NCBI RefSeq assembly: GCF_000517545.1
Contig: NZ_BAIV01000029.1
Location: forward strand, 21,745-85,744
Reading direction: 5' to 3'
Length of the DNA: 64,000 nt
Source of the DNA: Bacteroides reticulotermitis JCM 10512
GTDB taxonomy: Bacteria > Bacteroidota > Bacteroidia > Bacteroidales > Bacteroidaceae
Shown here piece after piece: positions 36,138-45,115 of this stretch (its first letter is position 1; each line of letters starts with the position of its first letter). The translations under genes and the position numbers were made by a program. The notes beneath the pieces were generated by a model that saw only the letters and a list, made by a program, of their open reading frames with translations, was not told the DNA's origin and did no database searches.

Positions 36138-36325
36138 AGGAGGCAGGTCTTCTGACTTATTCCCGTATTTGTAGCGCCTTCCCAGAAGTAATATCCAGTG
36201 GCATTGTACTACAAATTGCATGACATCATAGTCATACGGGGAAAATACAGCAGCGGCTACTGTTACCGATTCACACGGTATTCCCTTTTTAATCCGATAC
36301 CGCATCGAACGCGGCAACGGATACC
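36138..36325 (-). promoter_or_regulatory. Cobalamin riboswitch B, upstream of the btu operon
   Basis: On the minus strand the conserved core reads GGGAATACCGTGTGAATCGG, GTAGCCGCTGCTGTATTTTC, GCCACTGGATATTACTTCTG, GGGAAGGCGC and AGTCAGAAGACCTGCCT. This is a complete AdoCbl riboswitch. The only same-strand genes downstream are the PKD-LRR-propeller-btuGBFCD series, so it should repress the whole eight-gene operon when cobalamin is plentiful. Confidence 0.94.
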
Positions 36326-36338
36326 AACTTTGCAAAGG

Positions 36339-36346
36339 CAAAGATA
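36339..36346 (-). promoter_or_regulatory. -7 promoter element for riboswitch B transcript
   Basis: The minus strand reads TATCTTTG, immediately before the riboswitch, and marks the start of the btu operon transcript. Confidence 0.55.
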
Positions 36347-36596
36347 GTTATATTTCTGTATATTGTGTTTTTATTAACAATTTATTTAAGCGGATTGCCG
36401 AAAAAAGAGGTGTGGACTGTCTTGCGGCGGGGATAAGTTTCGGCTTGATAATTAGTGTGTTGCCAATGGTTTGCTATGCCGGGCTGACTTGCGGATGCGG
36501 TTGCTTCTGATAACTGTCGGCACGCCTTGTAAGGATTCGTTAGTTGGCTGAGGAAGGGGTGGCTTGATTATCGTCTTGTTGAAAAGGAGCTGTTCC

Positions 36597-36696
36597 TTTG
36601 CCCCGGGCAAATACCAAAATGCCCTGGGCAAACGGATCATTTACCCAGGGCAAAAGTTGTTGTTCCCCTGGGCAAAGCAAACGTATGCCTCGGGTG
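36597..36696. repeat. Array of five GCCC-N-GGGC palindromes at 21-22-bp steps
   Basis: Palindrome centres lie at 36604 (TTTGCCCCGGGCAAA), 36625 (TGCCCTGGGCA), 36647 (TACCCAGGGCA), 36669 (CCCCTGGGCAAA) and 36691 (GCCTCGGGT), spaced 21, 22, 22 and 22 bp. The units degrade toward the right end. The array lies just past the DUF4465 gene stop (36732) on its transcribed side, in an otherwise empty 385-bp gap. Spacing and core match the array at 20035. Confidence 0.85.
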
Positions 36697-36731
36697 ATTC
36701 TTAGTATGCTTCTTTCAAGCTCTTACCTATG

Positions 36732-37750
36732 TTACTGCATTACAGCAATATCGTCTACGCAGAAGTAAGTCGGTGTGTTGACACCGTACTCTCCTTTGTC
36801 AGAACCGTCCATGGTGAAGCTCAGTTTGTGCACTTTGCCCAGCGAGCTCAGGTCTACCCGTTTCCATTGGTTAACGATACCGCCGGCATTCTGTGTGCGG
36901 AAGTCTGCCAAGAAGAATTCTACCGTTCCCGTAGACTTGCCGGCTGCACTGAATCCTTCAACGACGAGTTTGAACCAATCTTTGGCATCGTAGGAGAGTT
37001 TCTTAGCGTAGTTGTTGCCGTTAGTCATCGTTAGAGCCGCATACGTACTGTTGGTAAAGTAGGCGTGGTCGATTATATGTTCGGCATTTGCAGTTTGGAA
37101 GTTCATCGTAGGCGCGTCGTTATAGCTGCTGACATAGCTTACGGCAAAAGTCTTAGACTTATTGTTACCTCCGTTTTTCTGATTGTTATCTCCGAAGAAT
37201 ACGCTGCATTGATTGGTATAATCTTCTTTCGTCAAGTCATTCCACTGAGAAATGGCTATACCTCCTGAATAGAAAGCGGTTGCATCTGTATTGAAGAATA
37301 AATCGGACGAACTGTCGTGGTAACCGGTATATCTCTCCGGATTTGTACCGGTATAGGTCGAAGCCAGATTTTCTCCTTCTGCTGTTGGTCCGGCAAGATA
37401 CTTGGCATTTACATCTTCAAATGTGACGAGGTAGAACGCTTTTACTTTCAACGAAGCCTTTGCTGATCCGGCAAGTATATCGATTGAACACTGCTGGCCA
37501 AACTGCTACTTACCAGGGAAGGTGCTGTAACGATCAACTTATCATTCTTGATTTTGGCTTCCCATCCGTTGGGTGTGTTGAAGGAAGTAGACGTAACTTC
37601 GCTCAAAACAACCGGGAACTCGCGGGTTTCTCCATAAACAAACTCTTCTACATCATTGGCCGTGAGCTGGATCGATGGGTTTAAATCGTCATCCGATGAA
37701 CAGGATACAAATAGGCAGGTTAAAACTAAAAGGAATAATGACTTCTTCAT
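36732..37750 (-). CDS. DUF4465 surface lipoprotein with its own cobalamin riboswitch; frameshifted
   Basis: A protein of about 339 residues. The start at 37750 gives MKKSLFLLVLTCLFVSC then SSDDDLNPS, an export-like acid run. An Ig-like domain (residues 25-115) precedes a DUF4465 domain: FEDVNAKYLAGPTAEGENL, YSGGIAISQWNDLT, TNQCSVFFGD, YFTNSTYAALTMTNG, VEFFLADFRTQN and a final GVNTPTYFCVDDIAV. One base is missing near 37485; repair joins SIDILAGSAKASL to KVKAFYLVTFED. A cobalamin-binding role on the surface (compare BtuH-type lipoproteins reported in B12 loci) is inferred from its riboswitch; I am not certain that BtuH is of this family. Confidence 0.8.
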
Positions 37751-37912
37751 ACGCTTATTATTAATGTTAAACATAAAATCCATTTTATGTATCGGAGCGT
37801 ATGTCTGATCAGATAAGTTGGTAGCCGGCGACTTCTTTGTCAGTGCTAATTCTTGCAAAAGCGTTTAAAGCAGTCTTCGGTACTCTCATATCTTGTAAGA
37901 GTGACTCCGATT

Positions 37913-38100
37913 GCCAAGGCAGGTTTTCTGACTCATTCCGGTTTTACGCCTTCCCAACCCTAAACGGTCAGTGGCTATTGGTAAAACTGTTTTGTTCGTT
38001 TCCGAACAGGAATTTACAGCAGCAAGAACTGTTGCCGGATTACACGGCATTCCCTTTTCATCTCTTTCCGCCGGATCATCAGACGGAAAGAAACACCTTC
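37913..38100 (-). promoter_or_regulatory. Cobalamin riboswitch C, upstream of the DUF4465 gene
   Basis: The minus strand reads GGGAATGCCGTGTAATCCGG, AACAGTTCTTGCTGCTGTAA, GCCACTGACCGTTTAGGG, GGGAAGGCGTAAAACC and AGTCAGAAAACCTGCCT. The B12 box has AGAAAACC in place of AGAAGACC. The core is otherwise complete and ends 163 bp before the DUF4465 start. Confidence 0.92.
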
Positions 38101-38106
38101 ACGCTG

Positions 38107-38114
38107 CAAAAATA
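38107..38114 (-). promoter_or_regulatory. -7 promoter element for riboswitch C transcript
   Basis: The minus strand reads TATTTTTG at the 5' edge of riboswitch C. Confidence 0.5.
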
Positions 38115-38310
38115 GTCTTTATTAGTAAAGGACCATGTAGTTTTTCAAAAAGATTCTTCTTTTTCCTTCAAATTAGTAAAAAGACGCTTGCAGCGCTCGA
38201 GAGTATCTGTGTTGCTCTATCTGTGTGCAGAGAATCGGTTTGCACCCTCAGACGGATACCGGATTTTGTCTTTCATTTTACAATTTGTTTTTGTTTTCAT
38301 TTGCTTATCG

Positions 38311-38318
38311 TATCTTTG
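38311..38318 (+). promoter_or_regulatory. -7 promoter element for riboswitch D transcript
   Basis: TATCTTTG lies at the 5' edge of riboswitch D. Together with the divergent box at 38107 it leaves about 200 bp that hold two outward promoters and no gene. Confidence 0.55.
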
Positions 38319-38327
38319 CCCCAGAAA

Positions 38328-38513
38328 TTTTGGTGTCACTCTTCCGATTCTACGGTAAGAGTGGTGAAAAGGGAATCAGGTGTAAGTCCTGAACAGACCC
38401 GCTGCTGTAAGCTCCGCCAAAAGTTTTCCCGCAAGACTCAAATCCACTGTCTCGCTTTAGAGAGATGGGAAGGGCGTTGGGAAGATGGAGTAAGTCAGAA
38501 GACCTGCCAGAAT
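38328..38513 (+). promoter_or_regulatory. Cobalamin riboswitch D, upstream of the DUF5074-like lipoprotein gene
   Basis: The core reads AAAAGGGAATCAGGTGTAAG, TCCTGAACAGACCCGCTGCT, GTAAGCTCC, a stem-loop around CCACTGTCTCGC, GGGAAGGGCGTTGGGAAGAT and AAGTCAGAAGACCTGCCAGA. It is a complete AdoCbl riboswitch. About 305 nt of leader follow before the start at 38819, longer than for the other three switches and without an open frame that I trust. Confidence 0.94.
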
Positions 38514-38818
38514 TGAATTTCTGAAACTTTCTGGGATTGAAGTTTGGAATGTGCAGTTTTATCTATCATCCGAGTACCTTGTTGTACAATAGGCGGAATA
38601 TGCAGCGTTTGCCTGCGTAATACGCTGTGCTTGCCGTTCTTTGAAAGAGAACAGACTGCCCTTTTCCTTATATACGCATCTCCGGAGGTTGGCTTTTGAA
38701 AAAACAGATACGCTGTTGAACGTTGAAGTCCGAAGCGAGCAAGAGAATGCCTGCCCAAAGGTTGAAGCCGTTCAGGCGTTAACAAGTCATATCTTTAATA
38801 TATTAATTGAAACTAGAA

Positions 38819-40228
38819 ATGAAAAAGTATTTTTTACCCGCAATTGTAGCCTTGAGTCTGGGTTTTGTGTCTTGTACGGATGACGAACCGGAAGATCCGC
38901 AAATAAAACAATATGAAGATTCGCAACCATCGGCTGTCAAAGCAGCTAAAGGTTTTTATGTAGCCAATGAAGACTGGTTTGGTCATGACAACGGTACGGT
39001 GAACTATTTTAAAGTAAATGGAACCGGCTATGACGTGGTGTACCGTGCTTATCGCGCAGCCAATGAAGGTGAGACGCTGGGCGTGACCACAGAGTTTGGC
39101 ACCACCTGGGGATCGTATGTCTACCTATTGTCCAAACAAGGAAACCGCTTGGTAGTGGCCGATGCGAATACACTGAAAAAGAAAGCCGTATTTACCGACA
39201 TCGGAGGCGACGGGCGTGCGTTTGTCGGAGTAGACGATCAAGTAGGATATGTAAGCCACAGTGCAGGTGTTCGCCGGTTTGATATTGCGAATCTGCAACT
39301 GGGAGATCCCGTAGAAGGTGTTACCGGTCAGGTGGGTACTATGTGCTATGCCGAAGGCCGGTTGTTTGCGTTGACACAGAAGAAGGTTTATGTGATCGAT
39401 GTAGCGACCAACAAGATCGAACAAGCGATGACCGGGACATTCAATGCCTTAACCAGAAGTAAGGACGGAATCGTGTGGGTTGCCACATCTACCGACTTCC
39501 TGAAAATAAACCCGCGGACCTTGGAAGAGCAAAGGATGGCATACCCGGAGGGAATCAAAATTGGTGGTTCTTGGAGTGCATGGAATGCAGGCAGTTTGTG
39601 TGCCTCTACCCAAGAGAACGTACTTTATTGGGGACATGGCAAAAGTACATGGAGCATCACAGCCATTGCACAATACAACATCGATACCCAAGCATTCAAC
39701 TCTTCATTCTATACGTTGGGGAAGAACGAGGACAAACAATTGTCTCTCTACGCTGCCGGTATACGTGTTGATCCGCTAACCGATCGTGTGGTCGCCACCG
39801 TTACCCGGGGATATGAGAACTTCAACTGGGTGTATCTGATTGCTCCGAATGGAACGCTGGAGAAAGAAATTGTAGTGAATGGCGGTCAGAATTCCGAAGC
39901 GGACGGATACTATTGGTTTCCTGCGGTACCTTTCTTCGAAGATGCCAACAAACCGGAAATCTTAACGAATCAGATCCTGCTGGCTTCGAATGAAACTCAA
40001 ACAATCGACCTGACCGAGAAGATGATAGATGCCGATAATACAGCGCTTTCCATCATCCGTGAGGTAGAGTTTGCCGACAATGATTTGGTTACTTCTTCCC
40101 TCAAAGACAACGTTCTGACCGTTACATCTAAAGGAGGTATAGGTAGCACGACATGTAAGTTTATCGCCATTTCAAACGGAGAAAAGGTAGAGAAGACCGT
40201 GCGTGTTGATGTCGTTTTGAAGAAATAA
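38819..40228 (+). CDS. Beta-propeller surface lipoprotein (DUF5074-like) with its own cobalamin riboswitch
   Basis: A 469-residue lipoprotein. The signal MKKYFLPAIVALSLGFVSC is followed by TDDEPEDPQ. A beta-propeller covers residues 45-360 (KGFYVANEDWFGHDNGTVNY, VYLLSKQGNRLVVADANT, GRLFALTQKKVYVIDVAT, RVVATVTRGYENFNWVYLI). The NEDWFGHDNGTVNY start parallels the NEGN start of BtuG. A C-terminal Ig-like domain (LTNQILLASNETQTIDLTEK) is typical of DUF5074 proteins. Surface corrinoid capture is inferred from the riboswitch and the likeness to BtuG. No partner transporter is adjacent on this strand. Confidence 0.82.
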   Translation: MKKYFLPAIVALSLGFVSCTDDEPEDPQIKQYEDSQPSAVKAAKGFYVANEDWFGHDNGTVNYFKVNGTGYDVVYRAYRAANEGETLGVTTEFGTTWGSYVYLLSKQGNRLVVADANTLKKKAVFTDIGGDGRAFVGVDDQVGYVSHSAGVRRFDIANLQLGDPVEGVTGQVGTMCYAEGRLFALTQKKVYVIDVATNKIEQAMTGTFNALTRSKDGIVWVATSTDFLKINPRTLEEQRMAYPEGIKIGGSWSAWNAGSLCASTQENVLYWGHGKSTWSITAIAQYNIDTQAFNSSFYTLGKNEDKQLSLYAAGIRVDPLTDRVVATVTRGYENFNWVYLIAPNGTLEKEIVVNGGQNSEADGYYWFPAVPFFEDANKPEILTNQILLASNETQTIDLTEKMIDADNTALSIIREVEFADNDLVTSSLKDNVLTVTSKGGIGSTTCKFIAISNGEKVEKTVRVDVVLKK

Positions 40229-40267
40229 AATTAGGCGGGGTGCGTTGCTATTTTTAGAAATAATTCG

Positions 40268-40275
40268 TATGTTTG
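40268..40275 (+). promoter_or_regulatory. -7 promoter element for the cytidylate-kinase-like gene
   Basis: TATGTTTG lies 31 bp before the start at 40306. Confidence 0.45.
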
Positions 40276-40305
40276 CTAGACGAATACTAAAACAAGCGAA
40301 GTACT

Positions 40306-40941
40306 ATGAATGAGAAATATGTCATAAACATTGGTCGCCAGCTTGGTAGCGGTGGAAAAGACATCGGTGAAAAGCTGGCCGCCCGTCTGGGAATCGGTTT
40401 CTACGATAAAGAACTGATTAATTTAGCTTCCGAAGAGAGCGGGTTGTGTAAGGAACTTTTTGAGAAAGCGGATGAGAAAGCTTCACAGAGTCTGATCGGC
40501 GGCGTGTTCGGTATGCGTTTCCCTTTTGTTAGCGAAGGCGTAATGCCCAGTCTGAACTGCCTGAGCAACGACGCGCTTTTCAAGATTCAGAGTGACGTGA
40601 TCCGGCAGTTGGCAGCCGAGAAATCCTGCCTGTTTGTTGGCCGTTGTGCCGACTACATCCTGCGAGAACATCCCCGTTGCGCGAACATATTTATCTCCGC
40701 TTCGAAGGAAGATCGTATCCAACGACTTTGCCGGATGCACCAGATACATGAAGATGCTGCTGAGGCCATGCTCGAAAAGGCTGATAAGAAGCGTGCGGAA
40801 TACTATAATTACTATAGCTTTAAGACCTGGGGAGCAGCGGGAACGTATCACCTGTGTATCGATTCCTCTACGTTGGGTATCGACGAAACGGTGGAGTTTA
40901 TCGAAGAGTACGTGGTCAAGAAACTGAAACTCGAACGCTGA
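40306..40941 (+). CDS. Cytidylate-kinase-like family protein
   Basis: A 211-residue P-loop kinase-like protein. The N-terminal INIGRQLGSGGKDIGEKLA replaces the usual Walker A by a GSGGKDIG loop, as in the cytidylate kinase-like family (AAA_26). Later motifs are LGIGFYDKELINLASEESGL, KSCLFVGRCADYILR and DKKRAEYYNYYSFKTWG. It may phosphorylate a nucleotide, but family members are uncharacterised. It is a single gene between the B12 lipoprotein and the terminator at 41189. Confidence 0.82.
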   Translation: MNEKYVINIGRQLGSGGKDIGEKLAARLGIGFYDKELINLASEESGLCKELFEKADEKASQSLIGGVFGMRFPFVSEGVMPSLNCLSNDALFKIQSDVIRQLAAEKSCLFVGRCADYILREHPRCANIFISASKEDRIQRLCRMHQIHEDAAEAMLEKADKKRAEYYNYYSFKTWGAAGTYHLCIDSSTLGIDETVEFIEEYVVKKLKLER

Positions 40942-41188
40942 AAATCCGGATTTCTCCCGGTTACAGTTTCCTGAAAATTAGGTTTATGTCACACCTATAC
41001 CTCGTAAGAGGTCGGAAGATGACCCGCTAAACAAGTAATGTTACGGTCGGAAACAATTCATGTTTTCAGTCAAAAGTCTTATTGTTTTCAGACCGATTGA
41101 ATGAAGTCAGCCGGAACGCTAATCCCCAATAGACTGAAATTCGACTCAGTAGAAAACCGTTTATTGACTATATCCTATATAAAGAACT
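40942..41188. other. Intergenic stretch without a gene
   Basis: Together with the terminator that follows, this gap of about 350 bp between convergent genes shows no open frame with family-like sequence, no promoter and no repeat that I can recognise. Confidence 0.4.
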
Positions 41189-41226
41189 GTCCCCTTATCT
41201 AGTATCGAGGTACTAAATAAGGGGAC
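41189..41226. terminator. Terminator between convergent genes
   Basis: GTCCCCTTATCTAGTA pairs with TACTAAATAAGGGGAC (one small mismatch region) and is followed by TATTTCTTTT on the plus strand. Confidence 0.85.
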
Positions 41227-41293
41227 TATTTCTTTTCCGTCCTGTGGATCAGTGCCACAGTATCGGTTATTGCTTATCTGAGAGGTAGGCGCG

Positions 41294-42958
41294 CTACATC
41301 ATCAAGAGTAAAATCATCTGTCCCGACAGAATACGAAGGAACATCGACAGCGGATAAACCGTAGAGTATCCTACCGACGGAGCATCCAACGCAGTTGCCT
41401 GATTGGCGTAGGCCAATGCCGGAGGGTCGGTGTTACTACCGGCTATCAATCCCATCAGCGTGAAGTAATTCACTTTGAAGTACAACCGGGCAATGGCCCC
41501 AATGATAAGTAAAGGGATTATCGTAATCAGGAATCCGGTTCCTACATAAAGGAGCCCGTCGCCTTCAACCACTGTCTGCACAAAGTTAGCACCGGCTTCA
41601 ATACCCACGCTGGCCAAGAAGAGTACGATACCTATTTCACGAAGCATCAGGTTGGCACTCATCGTGGTGTAAGTCACCAAACGGAATTTATGTCCGAATC
41701 GTCCGATCAGAATGGCTACTACCAACGGTCCACCGGCTAATCCCAGTTTGACCGGAGTCGGTATGCCGGGGAAAGCGATCGGTAGGCTTCCCAGTAGAAT
41801 ACCGAGGAAAATACCGACGAAGATGGTTACGATATTTGGGGTGTCCAAACGCTTCAACTGGTTGCCTAGCGCACCGGCTACACGTTCCACAGCATCTTCC
41901 TGACCTACCACCATTACACGGTCACCCACTTGGAGCACCAGGTTGGGGTCGGCGAACAGGTCCATACCCGAACGATTGACACGGGTCACGTTGACACCGT
42001 ACATACTGCGGAAATGCATCACACCGAGTGTTTTACCGTTGACTTCCGGCTTGGTAACCAGGATACGGCGAGATACCATCGGAAGGTCTTGTTTCTCCCA
42101 GTCGAGTACGATCTCTTTACCGATAAAAGCCGAAACAGCAGCCGCGTCATCTGCCGAGCAAACAACGAATATCTGGTCGCCCGAATTGAAAACAGTATCG
42201 TGGCTGGGAATAGTCACATGTCCGTCGTGACGCAAACGTGAGCAGACAAACTGACGGCCGAGGTACTTCTTCACTTCCAGCAAGGTCTTGCCGTCGATCG
42301 ACTCATTACGTACTTCGAGGCTCATCATGTGAGGCTTGTGTTGGGTGTCGCTAGTTTGAGCTTGCAGGTTCTCTTCTTCTTGGTTGAGATTGATGCGGAA
42401 GATGTAACGGATAGCGATAATGGAACCGATGATACCAACCACACCCAGGGGATAGGCACAAGCATAACCGAGCGCAATCTGCGGTCCGCTATAACTCAAC
42501 TGGTTCAACGCTTCCTGAGCGGCACCAAGTCCCGGGGTATTGGTCACAGCTCCATAGAGAATACCTACAATCATCGGTAACTCGATACGTCCTGCCCAAA
42601 GGAAATACAACCCTAATGCTACGGCGATGTTCAACACAACGATGCCTACTGCCAACAGATTGAGCGTCATTCCTCCTTTTTTAAAGGAAGAGAAGAAGGA
42701 GGGACCTACCTGAAGACCGATGCAGAAGACGAACAGGATCAAACCAAACTCACGCACGAAATGTAAGATGTGCGTGTCGGCTGTGAATCCGAAATGTCCC
42801 ATCAGGATACCGACAAATAAAACAAACGTGACTCCTAAAGATATTCCGAATACCTTTATCTTCCCTAAGTACACACCGGCCGCCACTACGAAAGCGTAGA
42901 GGAGTACGATGTGTGCCACAGAACTAGAGTCCCACAATAAACTTTGTAACCATTCCAT
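41294..42958 (-). CDS. AspT/YidE-type exchanger, paralogue 2 (next to mutAB)
   Basis: A 554-residue membrane protein with the same layout as the protein at 23080: first membrane half with GAVTNTPGLGAAQEALN, TrkA-C domains at about residues 210-365 (SLEVRNESIDGKTLLEVKKY, FNSGDQIFVVCSADDAAAVS), second half with GLAGGPLVVAILIGRFG and GLIAGSNTDPPALAYAN. It is divergent from mutA with about 258 bp between starts. It lacks a cobalamin riboswitch: its -7 box lies 47 bp before the start. Succinate or another dicarboxylate is a reasonable substrate from context, but this is inference. Confidence 0.85.
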   Translation of the reverse strand: MEWLQSLLWDSSSVAHIVLLYAFVVAAGVYLGKIKVFGISLGVTFVLFVGILMGHFGFTADTHILHFVREFGLILFVFCIGLQVGPSFFSSFKKGGMTLNLLAVGIVVLNIAVALGLYFLWAGRIELPMIVGILYGAVTNTPGLGAAQEALNQLSYSGPQIALGYACAYPLGVVGIIGSIIAIRYIFRINLNQEEENLQAQTSDTQHKPHMMSLEVRNESIDGKTLLEVKKYLGRQFVCSRLRHDGHVTIPSHDTVFNSGDQIFVVCSADDAAAVSAFIGKEIVLDWEKQDLPMVSRRILVTKPEVNGKTLGVMHFRSMYGVNVTRVNRSGMDLFADPNLVLQVGDRVMVVGQEDAVERVAGALGNQLKRLDTPNIVTIFVGIFLGILLGSLPIAFPGIPTPVKLGLAGGPLVVAILIGRFGHKFRLVTYTTMSANLMLREIGIVLFLASVGIEAGANFVQTVVEGDGLLYVGTGFLITIIPLLIIGAIARLYFKVNYFTLMGLIAGSNTDPPALAYANQATALDAPSVGYSTVYPLSMFLRILSGQMILLLMM

Positions 42959-43004
42959 AATATTATAATTAGCTTTTTTGATGATATTTCCCGGAAAACG
43001 GGTG

Positions 43005-43012
43005 CAAAATTA
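43005..43012 (-). promoter_or_regulatory. -7 promoter element for exchanger 2
   Basis: The minus strand reads TAATTTTG, 47 bp before the start. The short leader excludes a riboswitch. Confidence 0.45.
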
Positions 43013-43133
43013 GCTATAACATTGCAGCTAATCAAATATTTCCATCCTTTTATTTATACTCCGTCCGACCGACAGAATGGTAGCTTTTAGTGCGAATTTT
43101 TTCTAAAAAAAAGATTCATATTAAGTAATTGGT

Positions 43134-43141
43134 TATATTTG
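43134..43141 (+). promoter_or_regulatory. -7 promoter element for mutA-mutB
   Basis: TATATTTG lies 76 bp before the mutA start. Confidence 0.45.
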
Positions 43142-43216
43142 CAGGCTTAAATAAGAGCAATTGGCAAGAAATAGGTAAAGATAATTATAAAATTTGGTTC
43201 TAATTTTAAATAAACT

Positions 43217-45114
43217 ATGGCAGACAAAAAAGAAAAACTCTTCTCTGATTTTTCTCCTGTCTCTACCGAACAGTGGATGGCAAAGGTTACGGCAGACTTG
43301 AAGGGAGCTGATTTTGAGAAGAAACTTGTTTGGAAAACAAACGAAGGCTTCAAGGTGAAACCCTTCTATCGGATGGAAGACCTCGAAGGATTAAAAACAA
43401 CAGATGCACTTCCGGGCGAGTTCCGTATCTCAGAGGTACAAAGAAGGACAATAACGAATGGCTGGTACGTCAGGAAGTTAGAGTTGAATCCCCCAAAGAA
43501 GCAAACACGACGGCATTGGATATCCTGAACAAAGGAATCGATTCTCTCTCTTTCCATCTCAAGGCAAAAGAGTTGGATGAGGCGTATCTCGAAACTCTGC
43601 TGAACGACATTCAGGCCGAATGCGTGGAGCTGAACTTCTCGATCTGTCAGGGACACGCTGTGAAGCTGGCGGAACTCTTGGTAGCGTATTTTCAGAAGAA
43701 AGACTATGACGTGAAGAAACTACATGGTTCGATCAACTATGACTTCTTCAACAAAATGCTTACCAAAGGTAAAGAAAAAGGAGACACGCTGCAAGCTGCC
43801 AAAGCGTTGCTCGAAGCAATCCAACCTCTTCCTTTCTATCGGGTGCTGAATGTAAACGCTCGCTCGCTCAACAATGCCGGTGCGTACATCTCCCAAGAAC
43901 TAGGCTATGCTCTAGCGTGGGGTAACGAATACATGAGTCAACTCACAGAGGCTGGTATTCCGGCTGCTGTAGTGGCTAAGAAAATCAAATTCAACTTCGG
44001 TGTCAGTTCCAACTATTTCCTCGAAATAGCCAAGTTCCGTGCCGCTCGTTTGTTATGGGCGAATATTGTTGCGTCTTATCAACCCGAATGTTTGCGCGAC
44101 TGCGATAACAAGGGAGCTAACGATGAATGTCGTTGTGCGGCTAAGATGAAAGTACATGCCGAAACATCGACTTTCAACCTTACCCTCTTTGATGCTCACG
44201 TAAACCTACTCCGTACGCAGTCTGAAGCGATGAGCGCGGCGTTGGCCGGAGTCGATTCGATGACCGTTGTACCGTTTGACGCTACTTATGGAACTCCGGA
44301 CGAGTTCTCCGAACGTCTGGCTCGTAATCAACAATTGCTGTTGAAAGAGGAATCGCACTTCGAGAAAGTGATCGATCCCGCAGCCGGATCTTACTATATT
44401 GAGAATCTTACAACAGCTATTGCCAAGCAAGCTTGGGAACTATTCCTGTCGGTAGAAGAAGCCGGCGGATTCTATGTTGCCATCAAAGAAGGCTCTGTGC
44501 AGGCAGCTGTGAACGAAAGTAATAAAGCACGCCATAAGGCGGTAGCTCAACGCCGTGAAGTTCTATTGGGTACAAATCAATTCCCTAACTTCAACGAACA
44601 AGCGGGCAACAAAGCGCCTCTGGAGAAGACTTGCTGCTGCGGTGGACAAGAGACTTGTGAGAAGGATGTGGATACTCTGATCTTCGATCGGGCTTCCAGT
44701 GAGTTTGAAGCGTTGCGTCTCGAGACAGAAGCCTCCGGCAAACGTCCGAAAGCGTTTATGTTGACCATTGGTAACCTGGCTATGCGGCAGGCTCGTGCAC
44801 AGTATTCGTGCAACTTCCTGGCTTGTGCCGGCTATGAAGTGATCGATAACCTCGGATTTGAAACGGTAGAGGCCGGTGTGGAAGCTGCAATGGCTGCCAA
44901 GGCGGATATCGTTGTCATCTGCTCCAGTGATGAGGAATATGAAACGTATGCTGTTCCGGCTTATCAGGCTTTGAACGGTCGTGCACTGTTCATCGTTGCC
45001 GGTAATCCCGAATGTACCGATGCTTTGAAAGCTTCCGGTATTGAGAATTTCATCCATGTTCGCGTCAATGTGCTCGAAACATTGAAAGAGTTCAACGCTA
45101 AATTATTGAAGTAA
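43217..45114 (+). CDS. mutA: Methylmalonyl-CoA mutase, small (beta) subunit, frameshifted
   Basis: A protein of about 632 residues, normal for MutA. It forms the heterodimer with MutB; the small subunit does not bind cofactor. The start encodes KLFSDFSPVSTEQWMAKVTA. Near 43425 one C is missing from a short C run; restoring it reads PGEFPYLRGTKKDN and joins the two frames. Later motifs: FGVSSNYFLEIAKFRAARLL, TYGTPDEFSERLARNQQLLL, VIDPAAGSYYIENLT, and a degenerate C-terminal B12-type domain without the DxHxxG ligand motif. One base separates it from mutB. Confidence 0.95.
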
Positions 45115-45115
45115 G

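Noticed and set aside
36597..36696. CRISPR array or tandem terminator
   Set aside because: The units have no spacer structure and no T tracts; they are better described as a palindrome array.
37971..38516. Plus-strand frame of 181 codons across the divergent riboswitches
   Set aside because: It covers two structured RNAs on both strands; the protein sequence is low-quality and Cys/Phe-rich.
23080..42958. Recent duplication of the AspT-type exchanger
   Set aside because: The two copies share motifs but differ widely along their length, so they are old paralogues.
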